Shown here piece by piece: positions 36,925 to 45,585 of a stretch of DNA of 64,000 nucleotides. The translations under genes were made by a program, and so were the position numbers. The stretch is from positions 1-64,000 of the forward strand of contig NZ_ANBB01000042.1 of NCBI RefSeq assembly GCF_000341105.1, read 5' to 3'. Under the pieces are notes generated by a model. That model did no database searches. It was not told where the DNA came from and worked only from the letters and a program-made list of their open reading frames with translations. Within the stretch, counting starts at the first letter, position 1. Each line of letters opens with the position of its first letter. This DNA is from Nocardiopsis potens DSM 45234. GTDB lineage: Bacteria; Actinomycetota; Actinomycetes; Streptosporangiales; Streptosporangiaceae.

Positions 36925-38299
36925 CCCCGCCCCGCCCGCCCGGACGTCCCCCCCGGGCGCGGCGTCTCGCGGGGCGAGGGTTCAGGCTGGCGGCGAGGGC
37001 GGGAGCGGGACCGGCCGGCCGGTCGGGCGCGGCGCCTCGCGGGGTGAAGGTTCAGACCAGCGGCGACGGCGGGAAGGGGGACCGGTCGGTCGGGCGCGGC
37101 GTCTCGCGGAGCGAACGTTCAGACGGCAGCGAGGGCGGGAGGAGGGACCGGTCGGTCGGGTGCGGCGCCCCACGGAGCGAAGGTGCAAACCGGCGGCGAC
37201 GGCAAGGGGAGGGGCGGGGCGGAGGCGGTCGCCCGGGTGCGGCGCCTCACGGGGTCAGGGTTCAAGCGGGCGGCAAAGGCGGGAGAGGGGCGGGGCGCCG
37301 CGTTCACCGGCCAGGCCCGGCGCATGCTCCCGCCAGGGGGTGGCCTTATCCCCTATGCCGGGTTCGCGGCGAGGGACGGGCGGGCGCGGGGGCGCCCTGC
37401 GCACCGCGAGAGCACCCCGATTACATCTACCAGCGAGTAGTAAGCCCCCAGACCCCCACCACCCCCTCACCGATCACCCAGAGTGGCCAAGCAGGGTCTT
37501 CCCAGGGGGACAAAAGCGACATCTCGCCCCCGCGTCGCCCCTGCTCGGGTTCCGGCCTCCTGCTTTGCGGCCTTGCGGGCGGCTCGAACCCCTCACCACC
37601 GGCCCGACCGGAGCGATTCGGGGCTTCCGGGGCCCGATCCGGGCCGGGATGTGCGCCCGGGAATCACCGGGGTGCTCTCGCGGTGCGCAGGGCGCCCCAC
37701 CCCGCCATCACCCTACGTATTCGCCCAGGTCAGAGAGGGGTGGCGGTTTCAGGGCGGCCGGCCACGGCGCCCGGGCGGCACGGGAACGGCGAACCGGCCA
37801 CCCCGGCCCGCCCCGACCACTCCCGCCCTGCTCTGCCGCACCCGACCGACCGGCCGGTGCCCCTGCCCGCCTTTGCCGCCCGCTTGAGCCCCGGCCCCGT
37901 GGGGCGCCGCGCCGGACCGACCGGCCGGTGCCCACTGCCGCCTTCGCTGCCTGCTTGAACCTCCGCCCCGTGGGGCCCGCGCCCGGGCGACGCCTGCACC
38001 CCGCCCCCACCGCCGCCGTCGCCGCCTGTCTGAACCTTCGCTCTGCGGGGCGCCGCGCCGGACCGACCAGCCGGTGCCCCTCCCCGCCCTCGCCGCTGGT
38101 CTGAACCTTTGCTCTGTGGGGCGTCGCACTCGACTGACTGGCCGGCATGCCCTCTTCCTGCCGTCGTCCCGCCTTCGCTGCCTGCTTGAACCCTGGCCTC
38201 GTGGGGTGCCGTGCTCAGGTGGGGCGCCTGGCCCTGCCGGGGTGGTCGGGGCCGGGGTCGGGCGGGGGCGGCGGCTCCGTCTGGGCTCGGTGTTCCGCT
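36925..38299. repeat. Large repeat element, full copy A: inverted tandem arrays around an IR core
   Basis: This 1.4-kb gene-free region lies between the convergent LRV2 and caspase genes. From about 36960 to 37290, units containing GCGGCGACGGCG and TCGGGCGCGGCG run in one orientation. From about 37830 to 38230 the same units run in the opposite orientation (landmark TGA at 37884, 37956, 38031, 38102, 38188; spacings 71-85). Between them is a core with 31-bp inverted repeats. The same arrangement recurs at 55.6-57.4 kb. Frames through it translate to low-complexity Pro/Arg sequence and lack ribosome binding sites. Confidence 0.75.
37389..37698. repeat. Core of repeat element A, bounded by perfect 31-bp inverted repeats
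   Basis: The 31 bases at 37389-37419 (starting GGGGCGCCCTGCGCACCGCG) are the exact reverse complement of 37668-37698, with 248 bases between. Just inside the left arm, 37421-37443 is an imperfect palindrome beginning TTACATC and ending GAGTAGTAA. The interior also carries CAAAAGCGACATCTCGCCC. Copy B at 56341-56651 keeps the arms perfect although the interior has drifted. No reading frame resembles a transposase. Confidence 0.8.
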
Positions 38300-40288
38300 T
38301 CAGCGGAGGTCGAGGGCGAAGGAGTAGACCCGGGTGGACTGGGCGGGGCGGCCGTTGTTGTCGGCGATCAGGTACAGGGAGCGGTGGCCCGCCAGGTCGG
38401 GGTCGTCCGCGTCGGCGCGGCCCAGCTCGGGGCCGAGGGCCATCCCCTCGACGTTCTGCAGCAGCTGGTTGGGCTGGGTCTCCTCGGAGGTGATGTCGCC
38501 TTCGGGGCAGTTCGCCATGTCGAACAGGAGCGTCTTGGAGACCAGCAGGTCGGTGGCGTTCCAGTCGAGGACCTCGCCGGTGACGTCGTCGGCGCCGCCG
38601 AGGTCGATCTCGAAGACGCGGATGCCGTTCCCCAGGCCGCTGAGGTATCCGCGCTCCAGCGCGAGCAGCCGATCCTCGTCGATCGCCGCCAGTTCGACCA
38701 GGTAGAGGCCCACCTCCGTCTGGTAGCCGAACTGCCGGTCGAGGGTGTAGTCGCCGCCGGGCTCGCCCTGGTAGCGCTGGATGCGCACCTGGTGGCGGCC
38801 GTGCACGTCGTAGTCGCCGAGGATCGGGCCCTCCATGCCCGCGTACAGGTAGGCGCCGTCCGGGGTGGCGGCCAGGGCCTCGAGGCTGCGGCCGCTCTGG
38901 GCGTTGCCGTCCGGTGAGTAGCGGAACTCTTCGGGCAGCGGCAGCGGATCGCCCACCTGGCGCCCGTCCTCGATCCGGAAGCGGCGGACGGCCGGCCCGC
39001 TCTCGGAGGAGGCCAGAACGGTCTCCCCGCCGTTCTCCAGGACCAGCCCCTCGCCGTCGAACTTGGTGAACCGGTCGCCGTTCTCCTGATACAGCATCTG
39101 CAGCCCGGTGACGGAGGGCTCCAAGGACCCGGGACCTCCCAGGGACAGGGAGAAGACCTGGGCCGGCTCGTTGTCGCGCAGTGCCAGCGCCGCGCCGCCC
39201 TCGCCGGCCAGGGCGAGGGCGGACAGCCCTTCCACGCGGCTGCCCATGTGCTCGTTCTCCGGTGCGCGGTCGAGGTCGTCGGAGACGTCGAGGATGACCG
39301 CCTTCCCGTCGCCGCCGCAGGGACCGGGGATGGAGGCGGTGTTCCCGGCGTCCGCCCGGATCCGGTCGTGGGCGGTGAAGCCGCCGACCGCGCCGGCGGC
39401 CAGGCCGAGGACACCGGTCACCGCAGCGGCGGCGAGCACGGTGCGGCGGGAGTGCCCCGCCGGGGCCGGCGGCGGAGGGAACGCCTTCCGGTTGCGCACG
39501 AACGGCAGATCGCCGACGCCGTTGTGGTCCAGCCCCTGCGGTTCGGGGAGCCCCTTGGCGACGAGTCTCTTCTTCACCAGCTGGTGGATGCGGTCCAGGG
39601 AGAGCCCCTCGGCGCCCGGGTTCTCGGGGTCCCCTTGGTTCAGCACCTCGATGAGCGCACCGGTGAAGGAGGTGTGGGTCTCCGTCGGCGGAGCGTCGGA
39701 CGGGGCGCTGCCGGTGGTGGAGGTCAGCACGTAGGAGCCGTCGATCTCCACCTGGCGGGGCCGGGGGAGCCGGGCGCCGTCCCCGGCGGCCATCGCGCCG
39801 GTCTCCAGCGCCCTGCCGCTGAAGCAGCAGTCGAGGATCAGGATGCGCCGCCTGGCGTGCCTTCCGGACTCCTTCAGGATCTCGCGGAGCCGGCGGAACT
39901 CCAGCGCGGTCTCCCAACGCCCGCTGATCATGCTGGTCGGGGTCAGGTGGAGCTGCTCGTCCCAACCGAGCAGCCCGTGTCCGGCGTAGTAGACGACCAG
40001 GGCGTCCTCGGCCAGTTCGGCGGTCTCGTAGATCGGCCCGGTGAGGTCGCCGGGGGAGGCGGGATCGAGCACCGTCTTGATCCGGCTCTCGGGGACGCCC
40101 CAGATCTCCGGGTCGGCCAGGGCGCGTTTCAGATCGGTGACGCTGCGCCGGACGGAGGGCAGCGGTGGGAGCGATTCGTAGCCGCCGACCCCGATCAGCA
40201 CGCACGCAGACCGGGCGGGGTCGATCCGGTCACCGGGACCGTTCGGCCTGCTGTTCTCCTCCGCCTCCGAGCGGTCCTGCCCGCTCAT
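38300..40288 (-). CDS. Caspase-like protease fused to a phytase-like beta-propeller domain
   Basis: This 662-aa protein has an N-terminal peptidase C14 (caspase/metacaspase) domain (about 25-250): SACVLIGVGGYE, the catalytic His104 in VVYYAGHG and the catalytic Cys155 in ILDCCFSG. A Pro-rich linker and a single membrane segment (about 283-305) follow, then a domain of about 340 residues resembling 'esterase-like activity of phytase' (VEGLSALAL, DGAYLYAGMEGP, NVEGMALGP, LYLIADNN). The membrane segment would put caspase inside and propeller outside, or anchor both. ATG 40288 overlaps the stop of the EACC1 gene. Caspases with EACC partners are predicted immune or cell-death effectors. Confidence 0.9.
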   Translation of the reverse strand: MSGQDRSEAEENSRPNGPGDRIDPARSACVLIGVGGYESLPPLPSVRRSVTDLKRALADPEIWGVPESRIKTVLDPASPGDLTGPIYETAELAEDALVVYYAGHGLLGWDEQLHLTPTSMISGRWETALEFRRLREILKESGRHARRRILILDCCFSGRALETGAMAAGDGARLPRPRQVEIDGSYVLTSTTGSAPSDAPPTETHTSFTGALIEVLNQGDPENPGAEGLSLDRIHQLVKKRLVAKGLPEPQGLDHNGVGDLPFVRNRKAFPPPPAPAGHSRRTVLAAAAVTGVLGLAAGAVGGFTAHDRIRADAGNTASIPGPCGGDGKAVILDVSDDLDRAPENEHMGSRVEGLSALALAGEGGAALALRDNEPAQVFSLSLGGPGSLEPSVTGLQMLYQENGDRFTKFDGEGLVLENGGETVLASSESGPAVRRFRIEDGRQVGDPLPLPEEFRYSPDGNAQSGRSLEALAATPDGAYLYAGMEGPILGDYDVHGRHQVRIQRYQGEPGGDYTLDRQFGYQTEVGLYLVELAAIDEDRLLALERGYLSGLGNGIRVFEIDLGGADDVTGEVLDWNATDLLVSKTLLFDMANCPEGDITSEETQPNQLLQNVEGMALGPELGRADADDPDLAGHRSLYLIADNNGRPAQSTRVYSFALDLR

Positions 40289-40725
40289 TCGGCCTCCTCG
40301 GAACCGTCTCCGCCGGAGGCTTCACCGCCTTCGGAATCGGGGCGCCGCTCCTCGGCGTCGGTGCCGGAGGCTCCGGCGAGCCGCTCGAAGGCACGCGCTA
40401 TCGCCTCGGCGTCGTCGAGTTCCGCCTCGGTGAGGGTGATCTTCACACCGTCGCGCTCCAGCTGGACCGAGCAGCGGGAGTGGTGGGCGCGCCGCCAGGA
40501 GGCGATCGCCACGGCCAGCGCCCCGTACTGGGCCACGTTGTCGAAAACGAACTGGACGATCTCGAAAACCGTTCCCATTTGACCCGGTAGGGGGTCGGGC
40601 CCGCCCGCGGGGGCGAGGCTCACGCCTTCCGCGTGCAGTTCTCGGGTTTTCTCCTGCAGCCACCTGTACAGCGACCGGGACTCGGTGCCGCTGCTGGGCC
40701 CCTGCATCGAAAGGTCGATCTTCAT
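40285..40725 (-). CDS. EACC1-type effector-associated protein
   Basis: A 146-aa protein matching the 'effector-associated constant component 1' pattern: an N-terminal strand MKIDLSMQG, the RSLYRWLQEKTRELHAEGVSL helix-strand, the GQMGTVFEIVQFVFDN hydrophobic helix, an ASWRRAHHSRCSVQLERDGVKITLT segment and the terminal DAEAIARAFERL helix. EACC1 proteins were described computationally as the constant partner of variable effectors (caspases, trypsins and others) in bacterial conflict systems. ATG 40725 has GGAG five bases upstream; its stop overlaps the caspase start (ATGA). The acidic Glu/Ser-rich tail is low complexity. Confidence 0.85.
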   Translation of the reverse strand: MKIDLSMQGPSSGTESRSLYRWLQEKTRELHAEGVSLAPAGGPDPLPGQMGTVFEIVQFVFDNVAQYGALAVAIASWRRAHHSRCSVQLERDGVKITLTEAELDDAEAIARAFERLAGASGTDAEERRPDSEGGEASGGDGSEEAE

Positions 40726-41214
40726 CGGCACTCCGTCAGAACGCGCTCGGCACGGGCGGATCCACTGCACCGCTGGGGAAAGCGGCGACGCGGAGCGGCC
40801 CCGTCGCCTCCGGGGGCGCTCCGATCCGATGATGCCGGAATCGTATCTTCGCGTCCACCTATTGCGTACGGAGAACTCGGAGAACGGAAGAGGGTACATT
40901 TCGCCGCCGTGGGCCCGGAGGGGAATTCTGAATGGTAGGGGAAGAAAAACAGAGGTGGAAGTAGGGGCGGCGGGAAAGCCGGTGCGCGGGGTGGGGAATC
41001 ACCCAGGGGGCCCGGCCGCCGGACCGGCCGGGAGACGGGTCGGGGCAGGGGAGTGCGGGCGGCCCGGCGGTTCCGAGGGGTCCGCGGTCCCGGTGGGAGG
41101 GACGAGGTCGGGTTTGTCGCAGAGATCCGATAGACATGGCGCGTCGCACACCGACGGGCGGCACGGGCTCTCCGCGCCGCCTACCCCTCATCTGTCGTAT
41201 TAGAAGGTGATGCC
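40726..41214. other. Divergent intergenic region between the EACC1 and SWIM operons
   Basis: These 489 bp contain no supported gene. They hold both promoters. Slightly A/T-rich patches are at 40830-40880 (on the minus strand AAGATACGAT upstream of EACC1) and 40900-40960. On the plus strand TTGTCG at 41116 and TAGACA at 41132 are too close to be a standard pair. I name no operator with confidence. Confidence 0.4.
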
Positions 41215-41715
41215 GTGGAATCCGAAGGCTTCGACGTCGGCCGGGCGAGCGCGGTGACCGTGCTGCCGCCCGCCAAGCCGCGGAAGCTGGCCAAGGTGCC
41301 GTTCGTGGAGCTGGCCGACGGGAGACTGCAGGGCGTCGTCTCCAGCGGATCCGACATCGCGCGGGTCTACGTCTCCTCGTTCACCGCCGGGACGCACACG
41401 TTCAGCTGCGGCACCAACAACAACCGCCCCTGCGGCGGGCTGGGCGGCTTCCCCTGCAAGCACCTGCAGGCACTGCTCACCGAGGCGGTCTCCCAGTACG
41501 GGCTGCGCCGCGTCACCGACTACCTCAAGATCCAGGTGGAGGAGGACGCCGGCCCCTACGACATGGCGCGCGCGTTCGGCGGCGGCCCCGTGCGGGAGGA
41601 GTCCGGGGCCGTGTTCAACCGGTTCCTGCGCTACCTGTCCTACCTGGAGCTTCCCGGCGCCACCGCGCCGCTGCCCGAGATGCACTGGTTTCCGGCCACG
41701 GGGGCGATGAGCTGA
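41215..41715 (+). CDS. SWIM zinc-finger-like protein
   Basis: A 166-aa protein. A strand region (VYVSSFTAGTHTFSC) leads to a Cys-rich segment: SCGTNNNRPCGGLGGFPCKHLQALL, with the closing C-x-H followed by a helix as in SWIM zinc fingers (canonical CxCxnCxH; the first pair here is wider). The rest is helical. GTG 41215 lies after AGAAGGTGATGCC. Its TGA overlaps the next ATG (TGATG). SWIM proteins occur beside MoxR/VWA genes elsewhere, for example yehQ in E. coli as I recall, and may bind DNA or protein. Confidence 0.8.
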   Translation: MESEGFDVGRASAVTVLPPAKPRKLAKVPFVELADGRLQGVVSSGSDIARVYVSSFTAGTHTFSCGTNNNRPCGGLGGFPCKHLQALLTEAVSQYGLRRVTDYLKIQVEEDAGPYDMARAFGGGPVREESGAVFNRFLRYLSYLELPGATAPLPEMHWFPATGAMS

Positions 41716-43121
41716 TGCTGCCCGCACAGACCGCCGAACTGACCTCCGCCGCTCCCTCCGGCGTCGACGAGGCCCTGGACCTGGTCGCCGTGTTCGACCG
41801 GGCACTGGAGAACGGCCTGGGGCGCCCCGGCGCCGAGCAGACCCGGGCCCTGGCCGACCTGGCCGGTGCGATGGCCGCCACCCCGCTGGGCGCCCTGGTG
41901 CGCGAGGCCGCCGATGCGATCGGCTCCGGCACCATCGGCGACGCCCAGACCGCCGCGCTGGCCGGCGCGCGCAGCGCGCTGATCGGGGCGGTGCACGACG
42001 CGCTGCTCGCCGCCGCCGACACCGCCCTGGGCCGCACCCGAGACGCCGACCCCGAACCGGACGAGCCCGCCGAGGCGCCCACCGGCCCGCTCGGCGGCGT
42101 CCGCTCCTGGCTCACCGAACTCGCAGTCATCGGCTGGCGGGGCGTGGACCGGGACATCGCCGGCGGCGCCGACCAGGCCATCGAGGCGCTGCTCGGCGAC
42201 CCGGAGCGGCGCCGCGCCGCGGTACTGCTCGACGGCCTGGCCGCCGAGCTCCAGGCCAACGCGCCCGTCGCCGCCATGGAGGGGCTGCCCACCCGCCGCT
42301 GGGCCGACCTGTGGGCCCGCGCGGTCCTGCTCACCCAGGACGCCGCGCAGGCCGGCCCGTCCGGGACCGCCGCCCCGGCCACCGGCCGGCTGCTGCCGCT
42401 CGGTGCCGACGTGCACGAGCACGGCACCGCCGTCCAGCTCCAGGTGCACGCGATCTTCGAACCCGCCGACGGCGGCCCGGCGCGGCTGGTACGCGCCGCG
42501 GTATCCGCGCCCAAGGTCGACGTGATCGTCGGCCCGGGGGTGTGGAACCTGCTCACCGACCACCAGGTGCTGCTCGGCGCGCTGGCCGACAAGCGCTCCG
42601 TGAAGATCGAGGGCATGCCGCTGCTGGACGGCGGCGACCTGATCTGGCAGGAGGAGCTGGCCGGGCTGGACGAGCCGGCCGACCCGTTCAGCACCGCCCG
42701 GGTGGCGCTGCCCGTCGCCCACGCCCCGGCCGTGCCGCCGCTGGAGCGGCACCCGGTGCGGATCGCCGAACCGGTGCTGCTGGAGGGTTACAAGAAGGGG
42801 ACCGCCGCCGACGGCGGCCCGGCCTTCGACCTCGGCGACGCGGTGCTCCCGGTCGACACCGGCCGGCTGCCCGGCTGCGGCCCGCTCACCGAGAAGCTGG
42901 TCGCCGCCTCCTCGGCCTGCATCGGCCTGCTCCGCTGGGACGCCGGCCGCTGGTCGGTGCAGCCGCTCGCGGTGCAGACCACCATCAAGCGCAAGCCCGC
43001 CGAGGTGCACACCGCCGACTGGGCGATGGGCCCCACCGACCCCAAGGTCGCCAAGGCCGAGGCCCGCTACGACGCGGTCAACGTGCTCCGCGAGCGCTCC
43101 GGAAGGCTGCTGCGCAAATGA
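41715..43121 (+). CDS. Hypothetical protein of the SWIM/VWA/MoxR operon, 468 aa
   Basis: A soluble, alanine-rich helical protein (first 250 residues) with a more beta-rich second half (VQLQVHAIFEPADGGPARLVRAAV, VDVIVGPGVWNLL). No signature motif recognised. ATG 41715 overlaps the preceding stop and its own stop overlaps the next start (ATGA), so it is an obligate part of the operon. It may be the adaptor between the SWIM protein and the ATPase machine; that is inference. Confidence 0.8.
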   Translation: MLPAQTAELTSAAPSGVDEALDLVAVFDRALENGLGRPGAEQTRALADLAGAMAATPLGALVREAADAIGSGTIGDAQTAALAGARSALIGAVHDALLAAADTALGRTRDADPEPDEPAEAPTGPLGGVRSWLTELAVIGWRGVDRDIAGGADQAIEALLGDPERRRAAVLLDGLAAELQANAPVAAMEGLPTRRWADLWARAVLLTQDAAQAGPSGTAAPATGRLLPLGADVHEHGTAVQLQVHAIFEPADGGPARLVRAAVSAPKVDVIVGPGVWNLLTDHQVLLGALADKRSVKIEGMPLLDGGDLIWQEELAGLDEPADPFSTARVALPVAHAPAVPPLERHPVRIAEPVLLEGYKKGTAADGGPAFDLGDAVLPVDTGRLPGCGPLTEKLVAASSACIGLLRWDAGRWSVQPLAVQTTIKRKPAEVHTADWAMGPTDPKVAKAEARYDAVNVLRERSGRLLRK

Positions 43122-44461
43122 GCGGGGCAGCGGAGGAGACCGCGGTCAACCCTGACCAGAACCGCCGCCAGGTGCTCTACTGGCGGCTGCTGTCCCGCCT
43201 CTTCGGGGACGAGGAGCAGCCCGCCCTGGAGTCGGCCGGCGTCGCCGTCGTCGACGACATCGGCCTGCCCCCGGCGCTGCTCGACCCGGGCACCAGCGTG
43301 GACACCGTGGTGCAGCGCTTCCCGGAGCTGGCCGCCGAGTTCGACGGCCTGATGTCGGAGGAGGCCCTGGCCGCCGGCGACGACGACGGCCCGGCCGGCG
43401 CCGAGGCGGTGCGCCGCGCCGCCCTGGTGTCGAAGCTGCTGCTGAACGTGTTCGCCACCGGCTCCGGCGACGTCAGCGCCTCCCGGCTCGCCGAGTGGCA
43501 GGCCGACGCCGGGTGGCTGGAGCGCGCCTGCGGCCACCGGCCGGGCGAGCTGCGCTCCCGCCCGAACGGCGAGGGCCTGTCCGGGACGCTCGGGGACATC
43601 GAGGGCGACCTGGTGCGCCGGATGCGGCTGCGCGAGGTCCTCGGCGACCCCAGGCTCGCCAAGCGGCTCACCCCGAGCATGTCGCTGATCGAGCAGCTGC
43701 TGCACGACAAGCACAACCTGTCCGGGGTGGCGCTGGCCAACGCCAAGGCGCTGATCAAGCGGTTCGTCGACGAGGTCTCCCAGGTGCTGCGCACCCGGGT
43801 GGAGAAGACCAGCACCGGCAAGATCGACCGGTCGGTCCCGCCCAAGCGGGTGTTCCGCAACCTCGACCTGGACCGCACCATCTGGAAGAACCTGCCCAAC
43901 TACAACCCCGAGGACCAGCGGCTCTACGTCGACCGGCTGTTCTACCGGCACACCGCCAAGCGGGTCGAGCCGGCCCGGATGATCGTGGTGGTCGACCAGT
44001 CCGGCTCCATGGTCGACTCGATGGTCAACTGCACCATCCTCGCGTCGATCTTCGCCGGGCTGCCCAAGGTCGACGTGCACCTGGTCGCCTACGACACCCG
44101 GGCGCTGGACCTCACCCCGTGGGTGCACGACCCGTTCGAGACGCTGCTCCGTACCAAGCTCGGCGGCGGCACCGACGGCACCGTCGCCATGGAGCAGGTC
44201 CGGCCCAAGATCACCGACCCGAAGAACACCGTGGTCGCCTGGATCTCCGACTTCTTCGAATGGCGGGAGCAGGAGGTGTTCAACGGCATGGAGTCGCTGC
44301 ACCGCTCCGGCGTCCGCTTCATCCCGGTCGGCTCGGTGACCAGCGGCGGCCGGCAGATGGTCAACCCCTGGTTCCGCCAGCGCTTCAAGGACATGGGCAC
44401 CCCCGTCCTGTCCGGCAACATCGACAAGCTCGTTTTCGAACTCAAGAACTTCCTGGACTAG
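43118..44461 (+). CDS. VWA (CoxE-like) domain protein
   Basis: A 447-aa protein with a helical N-terminal half and a C-terminal von Willebrand factor A domain (about 280-445). The MIDAS metal site is intact: DQSGSM (DxSxS) in MIVVVDQSGSMVDS, a Thr in GGGTDGT, and an Asp in VAWISDFFEW. ATG 43118 overlaps the preceding TGA. The MoxR ATPase starts 12 bases after its stop. VWA/MoxR pairs act as metal-dependent assembly or remodelling factors, the VWA binding substrate. Confidence 0.9.
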   Translation: MSGAAEETAVNPDQNRRQVLYWRLLSRLFGDEEQPALESAGVAVVDDIGLPPALLDPGTSVDTVVQRFPELAAEFDGLMSEEALAAGDDDGPAGAEAVRRAALVSKLLLNVFATGSGDVSASRLAEWQADAGWLERACGHRPGELRSRPNGEGLSGTLGDIEGDLVRRMRLREVLGDPRLAKRLTPSMSLIEQLLHDKHNLSGVALANAKALIKRFVDEVSQVLRTRVEKTSTGKIDRSVPPKRVFRNLDLDRTIWKNLPNYNPEDQRLYVDRLFYRHTAKRVEPARMIVVVDQSGSMVDSMVNCTILASIFAGLPKVDVHLVAYDTRALDLTPWVHDPFETLLRTKLGGGTDGTVAMEQVRPKITDPKNTVVAWISDFFEWREQEVFNGMESLHRSGVRFIPVGSVTSGGRQMVNPWFRQRFKDMGTPVLSGNIDKLVFELKNFLD

Positions 44462-44472
44462 GAGACCCACCC

Positions 44473-45585
44473 ATGTCCGACATGCTGCGCGCCCCCGCCG
44501 AGGTCAAGTACGCCGAAGAGCTGGAGTGGCTGGAGTCGGTGGACGACGGCGCCAAGCCGTTCTCCTGGCGGCTCAGCCCCAAGATGGTGCGGCTGTTCAT
44601 CCTCGGCTCCGAGCCCTCCGACGGCCTGGACCGGGAGATCCCGCAGAAGTGGTTCGGCGACCGCACGTTCGTCGAACGCAGCATCGTGACCCTGGCCTCC
44701 GACCGCGGCCTGCTGCTCATCGGCGACCCCGGCACCGGCAAGAGCTGGCTGGCCGAGCTGCTGTCCGCCGCGATCTGCCGCGACTCCACCCTGGTCGTGC
44801 AGGGCACCGCGGGCACCACCGAGGACCACATCAAGTACTCCTGGAACGTGTCCATGGTGATCGCCAAGGGCCAGTCCCGGGAGTCGATGATCCCCTCGCC
44901 GATCATGACCGCGATGGAGCAGGGCGCCATCGGCCGGTTCGAGGAGCTCACCCGCTCCACCAGCGACGTGCAGGACGCGCTGATCTCGATCCTGTCCGAG
45001 AAGTACGTGTCCATCCCCGAGCTGGACGAGGACAACACCGTCTTCGCCAAGCCCGGGTTCTCCATCATCGCCACCGCCAACAGCCGGGACAAGGGCGTCA
45101 ACGACCTCTCCTCCGCGCTCAAGCGGCGGTTCAACTTCGTGCGCATCCCGGTGGTCACCAACAAGCGCAGCGAGAGCGAGATCGTCCGGTTCCGCACCAC
45201 CGAGCTGCTCCGCCGGCACAGCATCGACCTGGAGGTGCCGCTCACCCTGCTGGACATCCTGCTGCAGAGCTTCACCGACCTGCGCGCCGCCGCCGAGTCG
45301 GCCACCAGCGACGACGAGAAGCTGGAGTCGGCGCTGTCCACCGCCGAGCAGATCGGCGTGCTGGAGGACGCCATCCTGCACAGCCGGTTCTTCGGCGACA
45401 GCACGCTGCGCGCCCAGACCCTCGCCGGGTCGATGGTGGGCTCGCTGGTCCGCCGCAACCCCGAGGACCTGACCATCATGAACAAGTTCTGGCACGGGGT
45501 GGTCGAGAAGCACAGCAAGTCCTCCGGGGGCGAATGGACGGAGTTCCTGGAGGGCGGCAAGCAGGCGATCGAAACCCTCTCCTGA
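44473..45585 (+). CDS. MoxR-family AAA+ ATPase
   Basis: A 370-aa single-module AAA+ protein: Walker A GDPGTGKSW near residue 85, Walker B region GAIGRFEELTRS (GRFEE in place of hhhhDE, as in this MoxR subgroup), sensor 1 SIIATANSRD and an arginine-finger region ALKRRFNF. ATG 44473 has GGAG upstream. Its stop overlaps the next start (TGATG). It would power the VWA partner encoded just before. The second MoxR-type gene of the window, at 27089-28963, is clearly of a different subgroup. Confidence 0.92.
   Translation: MSDMLRAPAEVKYAEELEWLESVDDGAKPFSWRLSPKMVRLFILGSEPSDGLDREIPQKWFGDRTFVERSIVTLASDRGLLLIGDPGTGKSWLAELLSAAICRDSTLVVQGTAGTTEDHIKYSWNVSMVIAKGQSRESMIPSPIMTAMEQGAIGRFEELTRSTSDVQDALISILSEKYVSIPELDEDNTVFAKPGFSIIATANSRDKGVNDLSSALKRRFNFVRIPVVTNKRSESEIVRFRTTELLRRHSIDLEVPLTLLDILLQSFTDLRAAAESATSDDEKLESALSTAEQIGVLEDAILHSRFFGDSTLRAQTLAGSMVGSLVRRNPEDLTIMNKFWHGVVEKHSKSSGGEWTEFLEGGKQAIETLS

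Noticed and set aside
37440-37600. Possible tRNA in the repeat core (GAGTGGCCAAGCAGG, then CTCGAACCCC)
   Set aside because: The D-arm-like and T-arm-like words do not combine with an acceptor stem or an anticodon arm, and the second copy has changed the first word.
36648-38104. Two long plus-strand frames across the repeat element
   Set aside because: They begin inside the LRV2 gene or the arrays, translate to repeated Pro/Arg/Gly sequence and have no starts with ribosome binding sites. The sequence is explained by tandem repeats.
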